From Pseudomonas sp. M47T1 (lineage in GTDB: Bacteria > Pseudomonadota > Gammaproteobacteria > Pseudomonadales > Pseudomonadaceae): 50,285 nt of DNA. Shown here in pieces: positions 40,222-48,852 of the stretch. The notes beneath the pieces are model-generated. The model was not told the DNA's origin. It ran no database searches and saw only the letters and a list, made by a program, of their open reading frames with translations. Position 1 is the first letter of the stretch; the number at the start of each line of letters is the position of its first letter. Both the position numbers and the translations under genes were made by a program. The stretch spans positions 1 to 50,285 of the forward strand of contig NZ_AJWX01000038.1 in assembly GCF_000263855.1 (NCBI RefSeq), in the 5' to 3' direction.

Positions 40222-42195
40222 ATGATTCCCGAACTCGGCCACTTGGCCATGATCCTGGCCCTGTGCTTTGCCCTGGTACAGGCCACTGTCCCGTTGTTCG
40301 GCGCCTGGCGCGGCGACCGGCAATGGATGGCCCTGGCCCAGCCTGCGGCCTGGGGGCAATTCTTTTTCCTGGCGTTTGCCTTTGGCAGCCTGACCTACAG
40401 CTTCATGACCGACGACTTTTCCGTCGGTTACGTGGCCAGCAACTCCAACAGCGCCTTGCCCTGGTACTACAAATTCAGCGCGGTGTGGGGTGCCCATGAA
40501 GGCTCCCTGCTGTTGTGGGCTTTGATCCTGGGCGGCTGGACCTTCGCCGTGTCGGTGTTTTCCCGGCAACTGCCGCAGGTCATGCTGGCCCGGGTGCTGG
40601 CGGTGATGGGCATGATCAGCACGGGTTTCCTGCTGTTCCTGATCCTGACCTCCGACCCCTTCGCGCGCATCCTGCCGCAAGTGCCGGCCAACGGCGCAGA
40701 CCTCAACCCGTTGCTGCAAGACCCCGGCCTGATCATCCACCCGCCCATGCTGTACATGGGGTACGTGGGGTTCTCGGTGGCGTTTTCCTTCGCCATCGCC
40801 GCCCTGCTGGGCGGGCGCCTGGACGCTGCCTGGGCACGCTGGTCGCGGCCCTGGACCATCGTCGCCTGGAGCTTTCTGGGCTTGGGCATCACCCTGGGCT
40901 CCTGGTGGGCCTACTACGAACTGGGCTGGGGCGGCTGGTGGTTCTGGGACCCGGTGGAAAACGCCTCCTTCATGCCATGGCTGGTGGGCACCGCGCTGAT
41001 CCACTCCCTGGCGGTCACGGAAAAACGCGGCGTGTTCAAGAGCTGGACCGTGCTGCTGGCCATTGCTGCGTTTTCCCTGAGCCTGCTGGGTACGTTCCTG
41101 GTGCGTTCCGGCGTGCTGACCTCGGTGCACGCCTTTGCGTCCGACCCGGCGCGCGGCGTGTTCATCCTCATTTTCCTGCTGTGCGTGGTGGGCGGCTCGC
41201 TGACGCTGTTTGCCCTGCGCGCGCCGGTGGTCAAGAGCCACGTGGGCTTTGGCCTGTGGTCGCGGGAAACCCTGCTGCTGGCCAACAACCTGGTGCTGGT
41301 GGTAGCGGCCTCGATGATTTTGCTCGGTACCCTTTATCCGCTGGCGGTTGATGCCCTCAGTGGCGCCAAGCTGTCGGTGGGTCCGCCGTACTTCAATGCC
41401 TTGTTTGTGCCACTGATGGGCCTGCTGATGGTGGTGATGGCGGTAGGCGTGCTGGTGCGCTGGAAAGACACCCCGTTGCAATGGTTGCGCGGCATGCTCA
41501 CCCCGGTGCTGATCGGCGCCGTGGTACTGGCGCCCATCGGTGGCCTGCTGGTGGACAATTTCGACTGGGCTATCCTGACGGTGTTTGCCCTGGCGGCTTG
41601 GGTACTGCTGGCCGGCGCCCGTGACCTGTTCGACAAGACCCGCCACAAGGGCCTGCTCAAGGGCGCCCGCAGCCTGACCCGCAGCTATTGGGGCATGCAC
41701 GTGGCGCACGTGGGCATCGCCGTGTGCGCCCTGGGCGTGGTGCTGTCCAGCAGCCACAGCGCCCAACGTGACCTGCGCATGGCGCCGGGCGAGTCGGTAG
41801 ACCTGGCCGGTTACCACTTCATATTCGACGGAGCCCAGCACTACCAGGGCCCCAACTTCACCTCCGACCGCGGCACGATTCGCGTCAGTAAGGACGGTAA
41901 GGACGTGACCGTGCTCTACCCGGAAAAACGCCTGTACACCGTGCAGCAATCGATGATGACCGAGGCCGGTATCGACGCAGGCTTCACCCGTGACCTGTAC
42001 GTGGCACTGGGTGAGCCGCTGGAAAACGGTGCCTGGGCGGTGCGTGTGCACGTTAAACCGTTCGTGCGCTGGATCTGGTTCGGTGGCCTGTTGACGGCTC
42101 TGGGCGGCGCCCTGGCGGCTACCGACCGGCGTTATCGGGTCAAGGTGCGCGACAAGGTGCGGGATGTGTTGGGCCTGGACGGAGCGGCGGCATGA
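40222..42195 (+). CDS. ccmF: Cytochrome c heme lyase subunit CcmF
   Basis: Large inner-membrane heme lyase subunit, 657 residues, with about 15 hydrophobic spans. The WWD motif G-W-G-G-W-W-F-W-D-P-V-E-N is at about residues 234-246, flanked by conserved His residues (H-P-P-M near 173 and others). It joins heme from CcmE to the CxxCH cysteines of apocytochromes with CcmH and CcmI. Spacing after ccmE is four bases, and the stop overlaps ccmG by four. Confidence 0.96.
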   Translation: MIPELGHLAMILALCFALVQATVPLFGAWRGDRQWMALAQPAAWGQFFFLAFAFGSLTYSFMTDDFSVGYVASNSNSALPWYYKFSAVWGAHEGSLLLWALILGGWTFAVSVFSRQLPQVMLARVLAVMGMISTGFLLFLILTSDPFARILPQVPANGADLNPLLQDPGLIIHPPMLYMGYVGFSVAFSFAIAALLGGRLDAAWARWSRPWTIVAWSFLGLGITLGSWWAYYELGWGGWWFWDPVENASFMPWLVGTALIHSLAVTEKRGVFKSWTVLLAIAAFSLSLLGTFLVRSGVLTSVHAFASDPARGVFILIFLLCVVGGSLTLFALRAPVVKSHVGFGLWSRETLLLANNLVLVVAASMILLGTLYPLAVDALSGAKLSVGPPYFNALFVPLMGLLMVVMAVGVLVRWKDTPLQWLRGMLTPVLIGAVVLAPIGGLLVDNFDWAILTVFALAAWVLLAGARDLFDKTRHKGLLKGARSLTRSYWGMHVAHVGIAVCALGVVLSSSHSAQRDLRMAPGESVDLAGYHFIFDGAQHYQGPNFTSDRGTIRVSKDGKDVTVLYPEKRLYTVQQSMMTEAGIDAGFTRDLYVALGEPLENGAWAVRVHVKPFVRWIWFGGLLTALGGALAATDRRYRVKVRDKVRDVLGLDGAAA

Positions 42196-42728
42196 AGCGT
42201 TGGATGTTGTTGGTGCCCCTGGCACTGTTTCTGGTGGTGGCGGTGTTTCTCTACCGTGGCCTGTACCTGGACCCTTCGGAACTGCCGTCGGCCATGATCG
42301 GCAAGCCGTTCCCGGCGTTCTCGCTGCCGTCGGTGCAGGACGGCAAGACCGTTACCCAGGCTGACCTCAAGGGCAAGCCGGCACTGGTGAACGTGTGGGG
42401 CACCTGGTGCATTTCCTGCCGGGTCGAGCACCCGGTGCTGACCAAGCTGGCCCAGCAGGGCGTGGTGATCTACGGGGTCAACTACAAGGATGACAACGCC
42501 GCCGCGCTGAAATGGCTGCAGGACTTCCACAACCCTTATCAAATCAATATCAATGACGAGCAGGGCGGCCTGGGCCTGAACCTGGGCGTGTACGGCGCGC
42601 CGGAAACCTTCCTGATCGACGCCAAGGGCGTGATTCGCTACAAGCACGTGGGCGTGATCGACGACACCGTGTGGCGTGAGCAACTGGCCAGTGAGTACCA
42701 GGGCCTGGTAGACGAGGCGCGGCCATGA
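42192..42728 (+). CDS. ccmG: Thiol:disulfide interchange protein CcmG/DsbE
   Basis: Periplasmic membrane-anchored thioredoxin-like reductase that keeps apocytochrome cysteines reduced. It has 178 residues. The N-terminal anchor is near 5-22. The active site is W-G-T-W-C-I-S-C with Cys73 and Cys76, and the cis-Pro region (G-A-P-E-T-F) follows near 136-141. G-V-N-Y-K-D is a CcmG marker. It is overlapped on both sides within the ccm operon. Confidence 0.95.
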   Translation: MKRWMLLVPLALFLVVAVFLYRGLYLDPSELPSAMIGKPFPAFSLPSVQDGKTVTQADLKGKPALVNVWGTWCISCRVEHPVLTKLAQQGVVIYGVNYKDDNAAALKWLQDFHNPYQININDEQGGLGLNLGVYGAPETFLIDAKGVIRYKHVGVIDDTVWREQLASEYQGLVDEARP

Positions 42729-43195
42729 AGCGCTGGCTAGCTGCCGCCGGCCTGGCCATCGGCCTGTGCGGCATGGCCCAGGCGGCCATCGATACCTACC
42801 AGTTCAAGAGCGACGCCGAGCGTGATCGCTACCGTGAACTGACTCAGGAACTGCGCTGCCCCAAATGCCAGAACCAGGACATCGCCGACTCCAATGCACC
42901 CATTGCCGCCGACTTGCGCCGGGAAATTTTCCGCATGCTGGGCGAGGGCAAGGACAATCAGCAGATCATCGACTTCATGGTCGACCGCTACGGCGAGTTC
43001 GTGCGCTACAAGCCGGCGCTGACCGCGCGCACCTGGCTGCTGTGGTTCGGCCCCGGCCTGTTGCTGGTGGGCGGCGTTGGCGTGATCCTGCTGATTGTGC
43101 GTCGGCGCACGCGCAGCGGTGCCTACGCCGAACCTGACCTTTCCCCTGAAGAGCGCGCGCGCCTTGCCACCTTGCTGGATAAAGACCACCCATGA
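42725..43195 (+). CDS. ccmH: Cytochrome c maturation protein CcmH
   Basis: A 156-residue membrane-anchored CcmH (CcmL type). The signal peptide (M-K-R-W-L-A-A-A-G-L-A-I-G...Q-A) is followed by the L-R-C-P-K-C-Q motif (Cys45 and Cys48) and N-Q-D-I-A-D-S-N. A C-terminal membrane helix is at about 105-125. It reduces or hands over the apocytochrome with CcmG and CcmF. The ATG overlaps the ccmG stop. Confidence 0.94.
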   Translation: MKRWLAAAGLAIGLCGMAQAAIDTYQFKSDAERDRYRELTQELRCPKCQNQDIADSNAPIAADLRREIFRMLGEGKDNQQIIDFMVDRYGEFVRYKPALTARTWLLWFGPGLLLVGGVGVILLIVRRRTRSGAYAEPDLSPEERARLATLLDKDHP

Positions 43196-44394
43196 TTGAT
43201 TTCTGGCTTGCCGTAGGGCTGCTGTTGCTGGTTGCCCTGGGCTTTTTGCTGATTCCCGTGGTGCGCGGCCGTCGCGTGCAGCAGGAAGAAGACCGCACGG
43301 CCTTGAACGTGGCCCTGTATCAGGAACGCATCGCCGAATTGGCCGTGCAGCAGGACGAAGGTGTGCTCAACGCCGAACAGTTGGAGGCGGGCCGTGCCGA
43401 GGCCGCCCGTGAACTGCTGGCCGATACCGAAGGCGCCGATCAGGGCCGGGTGTCGCGGCTGGGGCGGCCACTGCCGCTGCTGGCGGCCGTGTTGGTGCCG
43501 GTGCTGGGCCTGGGGCTGTACCTGCATTTCGGTGCCAGCGACAAGGTTGAGCTGAGCCGCGAGTTCGCCACGGCGCCCACGTCCATGCAAGACATGACCC
43601 ACCGCCTGGAGCGTGCCGTGGCCGCGCAGCCGGACTCGGCCGAAGGGCTGTTCTTCCTGGGTCGCACCTACATGTCGCAAAATCGCCCGGCCGATGCCGC
43701 GCGGTTGTTCCAGCGCACCCTGGCGGTGGCCGGGCGTCAGCCTGAAGTGCTGGGCCAACTGGCCCAGGCCGAATACTTTGCCAGTGACAAAAAATGGTCG
43801 CCCGAGATCCAGGCGCTTACCGATGAAGCACTGAAGGCCGACCCCAAGGAAGTCACCAGCCTTGGCCTGCGCGGCATCGCTGCGTTCGAGGGCCAGCGCT
43901 ACCAGGAAGCGGTGGATTACTGGCAACGCCTGCTGGCCTTGTTGCCCGCCGATGATCCCTCGCGCGCCGCGTTGCAGGGCGGCATCCAGCGCGCCGCCGA
44001 CAAGTTGACCGCCGGCGGCGGCACCCTGGCAGCCGCGCCGGTCGAGAAAGCCGCGGCACTGCTCAAGGTGCACGTGGACCTGGGCGCTGATGTGAAGGCC
44101 AAGGTACAACCCGGCGACAGCGTGTTCATCTTTGCCCGTGCCTCAAGCGGCCCGCCCATGCCGCTGGCGGTGAAGCGCCTGACCGTGGCCGACCTGCCAG
44201 CCAGTGTCGAACTGCGTGACAGCGACGCCATGATGCCGCAGCTGAAACTGTCGAACTTCCCCGAGGTCCAACTGGTGGCGCGCATTTCCCGAGCCGGCCA
44301 GCCTACCAAGGGTGAATGGGTCGGCCGCAGCCAGCCCCTGGCCAGCGGTACCACCGCGCCGCAAAACCTGACCATCGACAGCCCGGATCTCTGA
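43192..44394 (+). CDS. ccmI: Cytochrome c biogenesis protein CcmI (CycH)
   Basis: A 400-residue apocytochrome c chaperone. Two N-terminal membrane helices (about 4-24 and 95-115) flank a cytoplasmic leucine/glutamate-rich loop. The periplasmic TPR region (A-E-G-L-F-F-L-G-R-T-Y-M-S-Q-N-R-P-A-D-A and later repeats) runs at about 130-270, then a C-terminal beta domain. It presents the apocytochrome C-terminus to the CcmFH lyase. It overlaps ccmH by four bases and is followed two bases later by a lipoprotein gene. Confidence 0.93.
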   Translation: MIDFWLAVGLLLLVALGFLLIPVVRGRRVQQEEDRTALNVALYQERIAELAVQQDEGVLNAEQLEAGRAEAARELLADTEGADQGRVSRLGRPLPLLAAVLVPVLGLGLYLHFGASDKVELSREFATAPTSMQDMTHRLERAVAAQPDSAEGLFFLGRTYMSQNRPADAARLFQRTLAVAGRQPEVLGQLAQAEYFASDKKWSPEIQALTDEALKADPKEVTSLGLRGIAAFEGQRYQEAVDYWQRLLALLPADDPSRAALQGGIQRAADKLTAGGGTLAAAPVEKAAALLKVHVDLGADVKAKVQPGDSVFIFARASSGPPMPLAVKRLTVADLPASVELRDSDAMMPQLKLSNFPEVQLVARISRAGQPTKGEWVGRSQPLASGTTAPQNLTIDSPDL

Positions 44395-44396
44395 TC

Positions 44397-44804
44397 ATGC
44401 ACGCCATTGCTCGTGTTTCCCTGTTAACCCTGGTGCTGGGCCTCAGTGCCTGCGCGGTTCATCACCCGCAGCCCCAGCCCACGGCGCCGACCATCCCGTC
44501 GTGGCCGCAGACCACCCCCTCGCCGCGCCCCGGCACGCCGCTGCCGGTGACCCCGGGCACGCCGTCGGTCAAGCCCATGCCGCGCACCTCGGCCAGCTTC
44601 GCACCGCCCCCGGGCGGTGCCAGCCATTGGGACCCGAAACTGGGGGTGTATGTGCTGGAGGGGCAGGACAATACCTACTACCGCCAGCGTACCTACTACC
44701 GCTGGGACGGCGGCTGGACCTGGTCCACCAACCTGAACGGGCCGTGGCAGCCCACTGATACCGGCGGCGTGCCGCCTGGGTTGGGGCGTTTGCACGCGCA
44801 GTGA
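44397..44804 (+). CDS. Proline-rich lipoprotein downstream of ccmI
   Basis: A 135-residue predicted lipoprotein. The signal peptide ends in lipobox L-S-A-C with Cys19. A Pro/Thr-rich linker at about 22-75 is followed by a compact aromatic module (H-W-D-P-K-L-G-V-Y-V-L-E...Y-Y-R-Q-R-T-Y-Y-R-W-D-G-G-W-T-W-S) near 82-125. The start lies two bases past the ccmI stop, so it is probably expressed from the ccm operon. I do not recognise a named family. The proline tract suggests an extended spacer through the periplasm. Confidence 0.8.
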   Translation: MHAIARVSLLTLVLGLSACAVHHPQPQPTAPTIPSWPQTTPSPRPGTPLPVTPGTPSVKPMPRTSASFAPPPGGASHWDPKLGVYVLEGQDNTYYRQRTYYRWDGGWTWSTNLNGPWQPTDTGGVPPGLGRLHAQ

Positions 44805-45155
44805 TTGCTTTAATAGGGGCCAACGCAGATCCATCGCCGGGCATACAGCGCGGACGGTGGAGATGCCCCACTTGTATGTCTGGCGGCAGATGGGTGTCGC
44901 CTCGTTGCGTCTCGCGCGCCGTAATGAGCCAAAAAAACAGGTCAATTTGTAAGAAGTTTTACCTAAGTAAGTAGGCGATTTCGGAAATATCGCCCCCGCC
45001 CCATAATCGCTTTCTCCCGCCTGCCAGACTTGGCACTCTGCTCCCTGACCTTTATCTGCCGGTCACTATCAGCCCTCTTTTTAAACCTTGGGAAACTTCC
45101 TACGGATTAAGGCTGCGGGTCTGGAAAACAATAAGATTTCAGGGAGATCACTCAT
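44805..45155. promoter_or_regulatory. Control region upstream of the DUF1302 operon
   Basis: A 351-base gap without a supported gene. A CATAAT -10-like element (45003-45008) and a weak -35 TTCGGA (44980-44985) 17 bases before it point to a promoter for the DUF1302 gene. A palindrome covers the -35 (separate entry). CCTA...TAGG (44962-44975) lies just upstream. AGGGAG (45141-45146) serves the DUF1302 ATG. Confidence 0.45.
44974..44994. promoter_or_regulatory. 21-base near-palindromic operator candidate
   Basis: Arms GGCGAT (44974-44979) and ATCGCC (44989-44994) enclose TTCGGAAAT, which is itself nearly symmetrical (TTTC-G-GAAA). The site covers the weak -35 of the DUF1302 promoter, where a LuxR-type or other dimeric activator would contact polymerase. 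The regulator is not in view. Confidence 0.5.
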
Positions 45156-47165
45156 ATGCGTACAACAACAGTCGGGGCACCCGTGTGCCTGGCGCCGGCC
45201 CGCGCCGGTTATACCTTGGCCGGGCTTTTGCCCATGCTGGCGTGCCTGCCGGCCGAGGCCGTGGAGTTCAGTTTTCTCGAAGATGAACTGCACGGTTCGT
45301 TCGATACCACCCTTTCATACGGGCAGTTATGGCGCGTGCAGGGCAGGGACAAGACCAACGACGATATCAATGCCAACGACGGCAATCGCAACTTTGACCC
45401 GGGCCTGGTTTCCTCGGTATACAAGTTCACCAGCGAGCTGGAAACATCCTATAAAAACTACGGATTATTTCTGCGTGCAACTGGCTTCTATGACAGCCGC
45501 CTCATGAACGGTCATACCGATTACAACCATAACAACTCACCGGTACAACCCAGCCAGAACTACCGCGATAATCGCCACTTCACCCGCGCCACTCGTGACC
45601 ATGCCGGCAGCGACGTGCAAATCCTCGATGCCTATGTGCGCGGTGATTGGCAACTGGCCGGCTTGCCGGTGTCCGGGCGCCTGGGCCGGCAGGTGTTCAA
45701 CTGGGGCGAGGGCATTTTCTACCGCGGCGGGGTGAACACCACTAACCCCATCGACGCGGCGCAGTTCCGCCTGCCGGGCGCCGAGCTCAAGGAAGTGCTG
45801 ATGCCGGTGGAAGCGGTGAACGTCAGCGTCGGCCTCACCGACAACCTGTCGGTGGAAAGCTTCTACCAGTTCAACTGGAAAGAAACCGCCATCGACCCGG
45901 TGGGCACCTATTTCGCCGAGACCGACCTGTTCGCCAAGGGCGGCCACACCGCCTACGCGCCGGTGCCTGCGCTCACCGCCGTCAGTGGTTTGTACCAAGG
46001 GCTCAGCGCCCTGGGTGTGGGCGGCCTGCAGGGCGGTGGCAGCATCGACCGCTACGGTAACCTCAAGGCCGCCACCATCGGGCGCGACATCAATGCCCGT
46101 GACGATGGCCAATTCGGCGTGGCGTTCCGCTACACCGCTGAACAGCTGAACAACACCGAGTTCGGCTTCTACTTCGTCAATTATCACAGCAAGGAACCCA
46201 CCATCCATGCCGACCTGGGTGCTTATAAGGGCCTGGACCTCACGCAGATAAAGGCCGGCGCGACGCCTGCTGTACAGCAACAGATGGCCAGCCAGATGGG
46301 GGTTTCCGTCGAGCGCTTGCAGGCCATGATCGCGGCAGATCCCACTGGCCAGGTGGCGGCGCAGTTCAACAGCGCCCTGCAACAGGCCGTGGGCGGTGTA
46401 GCAGCCCTGGACGTGGCCAACCAGGTGCGCGGCCGCCGGGACTTCGCCGAGGACATCCGCATGTTCGGCGTCAGCTTCAACACCCGCCTGGGCGAAGCGG
46501 CACTGTTTGGCGAACTGGCCTACCGACCGAACATGCCCATCGGCATGGCCGCCACCAGCGATCTGCTCGGCGACTTGCTGGCCCAGGCCGGCCCGTTGGC
46601 GGCGGGGCAGGTGGTGAACATCGGCGGCCAGCACGTGCGCCTGGGTGACCAGGTGCAAAGCAGCGAGCGGGTGCAGATGTTCAACGCCTCCCTGGGCACG
46701 CTCTACAGTTTCGGCCCGCGCCTGGGCTTCGATGGCCTCAATGCCGTGGCCGAGGTGGCGTCCGAGCACTTGCGCGGCAGCAGCCTGCAATACACCGCGT
46801 TCGATGGCAGCCGGCGTTACTACGCCAGCCGCGCCAACGTCGGCTACGCCAACGGTTTTGGCCGCGACAGCCAGGTTACCGCCGACGCCTACGGCGCCAC
46901 GTTGATGTTCATCGGCACCTGGAACAACCTGGTGGGCGGCGTCAACGTTTCGCCGTTCCTGACCTACAAGGACGACTTCAAGGGCAACTCGCACCAGAGC
47001 GGCAACTTCATCGAAGGGCGCAAAGCCTATTCGGTGGGCCTGCGCGCCAGCTACCAGAACAGCCTGGAAGGTGAGCTGCAGTACACCGAGTTCTATGGCG
47101 GTGGCCAGAGCAATGCGGTGCGCGACCGTGACAACGTCGGTTTCAACGTCAAATACTCGTTTTAA
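45156..47165 (+). CDS. DUF1302 family outer-membrane protein
   Basis: A 669-residue exported protein. The N-terminus has a long signal peptide ending P-A-E-A-V-E-F (cleavage after about residue 35). The body is rich in alternating aromatic/polar strands (Y-G-L-F-L-R-A-T-G-F-Y-D-S-R-L-M; V-R-G-D-W), includes G-R-Q-V-F-N-W-G-E-G near 180, and ends in K-Y-S-F with the terminal Phe of outer-membrane barrels. DUF1302 proteins are predicted barrels commonly paired with DUF1329 proteins. It is preceded by its own control region and followed 12 bases later by the DUF1329 gene. Substrate unknown. Confidence 0.9.
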   Translation: MRTTTVGAPVCLAPARAGYTLAGLLPMLACLPAEAVEFSFLEDELHGSFDTTLSYGQLWRVQGRDKTNDDINANDGNRNFDPGLVSSVYKFTSELETSYKNYGLFLRATGFYDSRLMNGHTDYNHNNSPVQPSQNYRDNRHFTRATRDHAGSDVQILDAYVRGDWQLAGLPVSGRLGRQVFNWGEGIFYRGGVNTTNPIDAAQFRLPGAELKEVLMPVEAVNVSVGLTDNLSVESFYQFNWKETAIDPVGTYFAETDLFAKGGHTAYAPVPALTAVSGLYQGLSALGVGGLQGGGSIDRYGNLKAATIGRDINARDDGQFGVAFRYTAEQLNNTEFGFYFVNYHSKEPTIHADLGAYKGLDLTQIKAGATPAVQQQMASQMGVSVERLQAMIAADPTGQVAAQFNSALQQAVGGVAALDVANQVRGRRDFAEDIRMFGVSFNTRLGEAALFGELAYRPNMPIGMAATSDLLGDLLAQAGPLAAGQVVNIGGQHVRLGDQVQSSERVQMFNASLGTLYSFGPRLGFDGLNAVAEVASEHLRGSSLQYTAFDGSRRYYASRANVGYANGFGRDSQVTADAYGATLMFIGTWNNLVGGVNVSPFLTYKDDFKGNSHQSGNFIEGRKAYSVGLRASYQNSLEGELQYTEFYGGGQSNAVRDRDNVGFNVKYSF

Positions 47166-47177
47166 GGGAGAAGCACC

Positions 47178-48545
47178 ATGCTCAAAGACTTGAGATTGCC
47201 CATCGCCCTTGCGCTGTGCACGCTGTGGGTCGGCCCGGTGCTGGCCGCCGTCCCCGCCGACGGCGCGCAACTGGGCAAAACCCTGACGCCGCTGGGTGCC
47301 CAGCGCGCGGGCAATGCCGCCGGCACTATCCCGGCCTGGACCGGCGGGCTGGTCACGCCCCCGGGTGGCTATGCCGGGTCGGGCCACCACCATATCGACC
47401 CCTATCCCGCCGACAAGCCGTTGTTCAGCATCACCGCGGCCAACCTTGCGCAGTATCGCCAGCACCTGTCCCCCGGGCAGTTGGCACTGTTTGCTGCCTA
47501 CCCCAACAGTTTCCGCATGCCGGTGTACCCCACCCGGCGCAGTGGCTCGGCGCCTCAGTGGCTGTACGACAATACCCGCCACAACGCGGCCAACGCCCAG
47601 TTGACGGCCGGCGGCAATGGTTTCAGTGGGGCGCGCGGCGGCATTCCCTTTCCCATTCCAGGCAACGGCGTGGAGGCGGTGTGGAACCATATCGCCCGCT
47701 ACCGCGGCATCTACGTGGAGCGCCGCGCGGCCGAAGTGGCGGTGCAGCGCAATGGCAGTTTTGTGCCCATTGTGTCGCGGCAGCAGGGGTTGTTTCGCTT
47801 CTACGACCCGCAGCTGGCCGATGAGCCAGCGGACAACATGCTGTTTTTCTACATGAACCAGATCCGCAGCCCGGCGCGCCTGGCCGGTGGCGTGGTGCTG
47901 GTGCACGAGCCCCTCGACCAGGTGCTGGAGCCGCGTCAGGCATGGATGTACAACGCTGGCCAGCGCCGCGTGCGCCGCGCACCCACGCTGGCGTACGACA
48001 CGCCCATCGGTACCGCCGATGGCCTGCGCACGGCGGACGACACTGACCTGTTCAACGGTTCGCCCGATCGCTACGAATGGCGCCTGGTGGGCAAGCAGGA
48101 GCTGTTCATCCCCTACAACAACTACCGGCTGGGCCAGCCTTCGGTGAAATACGCCGACCTGCTCAAACCCGGGCACCTGAACCCCGACCTGGCCCGTTAC
48201 GAGCTGCATCGCGTGTGGGTGGTGGAAGGCACCCTCAAGCCTGGCATGCGCCACCTGTACGCCAAGCGCCGCCTCTACCTGGACGAAGACAGCTGGCAGG
48301 CCGCAGTGGTCGATCAGTACGACGGCAAGGGCGAATTGTGGCGGGTGTCCATGGCCTACCTGAAGAACTTCTATGAGCTGCCCACCACCTGGTCGGCTCT
48401 GGACGTGTTCCACGACCTGCAGGCCCGGCGTTACCACGTGCAGGGCCTGGACAGCGAGGAGGCCAGCACGGTGGATTTCAGCCGGCCAATCCCGGCAGCC
48501 GCCGATTTCACTCCGGCAGCGCTGCGCCGCCTGGGTACGCGCTGA
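47178..48545 (+). CDS. DUF1329 family periplasmic protein
   Basis: A 455-residue exported protein. The signal peptide ends G-P-V-L-A (about residue 20). A-G-T-I-P-A-W-T-G-G is the DUF1329 N-terminal mark near residues 48-57. The body carries the LolA/LppX-like pattern, with long beta stretches (R-Y-E-L-H-R-V-W-V-V-E-G-T-L-K-P-G-M-R-H) and R-R-L-Y-L-D-E-D-S-W near 363-380. Proteins with this fold bind acylated or lipidic ligands. It directly follows DUF1302 with AAGGGAGAAG (47164-47173) upstream, so the two are one operon. A hairpin begins at its stop codon. Confidence 0.9.
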   Translation: MLKDLRLPIALALCTLWVGPVLAAVPADGAQLGKTLTPLGAQRAGNAAGTIPAWTGGLVTPPGGYAGSGHHHIDPYPADKPLFSITAANLAQYRQHLSPGQLALFAAYPNSFRMPVYPTRRSGSAPQWLYDNTRHNAANAQLTAGGNGFSGARGGIPFPIPGNGVEAVWNHIARYRGIYVERRAAEVAVQRNGSFVPIVSRQQGLFRFYDPQLADEPADNMLFFYMNQIRSPARLAGGVVLVHEPLDQVLEPRQAWMYNAGQRRVRRAPTLAYDTPIGTADGLRTADDTDLFNGSPDRYEWRLVGKQELFIPYNNYRLGQPSVKYADLLKPGHLNPDLARYELHRVWVVEGTLKPGMRHLYAKRRLYLDEDSWQAAVVDQYDGKGELWRVSMAYLKNFYELPTTWSALDVFHDLQARRYHVQGLDSEEASTVDFSRPIPAAADFTPAALRRLGTR

Positions 48546-48566
48546 CCATCAGGGCCGATGATGGTC
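48544..48566 (+). promoter_or_regulatory. Hairpin overlapping the DUF1329 stop codon
   Basis: GACCATCA (48544-48551) and TGATGGTC (48559-48566) form a perfect 8-base stem with a 7-base loop. No T-run follows. It may stabilise the 3' end of the DUF1302-DUF1329 mRNA or partly separate it from the YCF48 gene, which starts 307 bases after the stop. The rest of 48567-48852 holds a candidate promoter and no gene. Confidence 0.5.
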
Positions 48567-48724
48567 CGACATTCAGCCTTGCCACGCGGTGCCCTCGGGC
48601 GCTGCGTTGGCGTGGTTGGCTTAAAGGGGGCGCGAGGCTCTGGCCTGCAGATGTACACCCTTCTGCTAGGGTTGGGGGTGCGTTGTGTGGCTCGGCCGGC
48701 GGATGAAAGATGACGCGGCACGCG

Positions 48725-48754
48725 TTGTCAGCCCGATTCAAGGCTGGCTAGGAT
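48725..48754 (+). promoter_or_regulatory. Candidate promoter of the YCF48-RND pair
   Basis: -35 TTGTCA (five of six), an 18-base spacer and -10 TAGGAT (four of six). The start would be near 48761, with GGGAGT (48841-48846) as the ribosome site before ATG 48853. It implies that the second half of the cluster has its own transcription in addition to read-through. Confidence 0.5.
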
Positions 48755-48852
48755 AGGGCTGCTTTTGCGGGGCTCTGGCATGCAGGTTTCAGCCAGCGCA
48801 GGCCCCAGGCCCCCACCCAGGCTGGTCCAATAACAATAATGGGAGTGCTCTC

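Noticed and set aside
40159..42225. Minus-strand open frame of 688 codons opposite ccmF
   Set aside because: Its translation is His/Gln/Arg-rich shadow sequence. CcmF with its WWD motif is certain.
45537..48437. Minus-strand open frame of 966 codons opposite the DUF1302 and DUF1329 genes
   Set aside because: GC-rich codon bias keeps the antisense frame open. It has no signal peptide or domain, and the two exported proteins on the plus strand are well supported.
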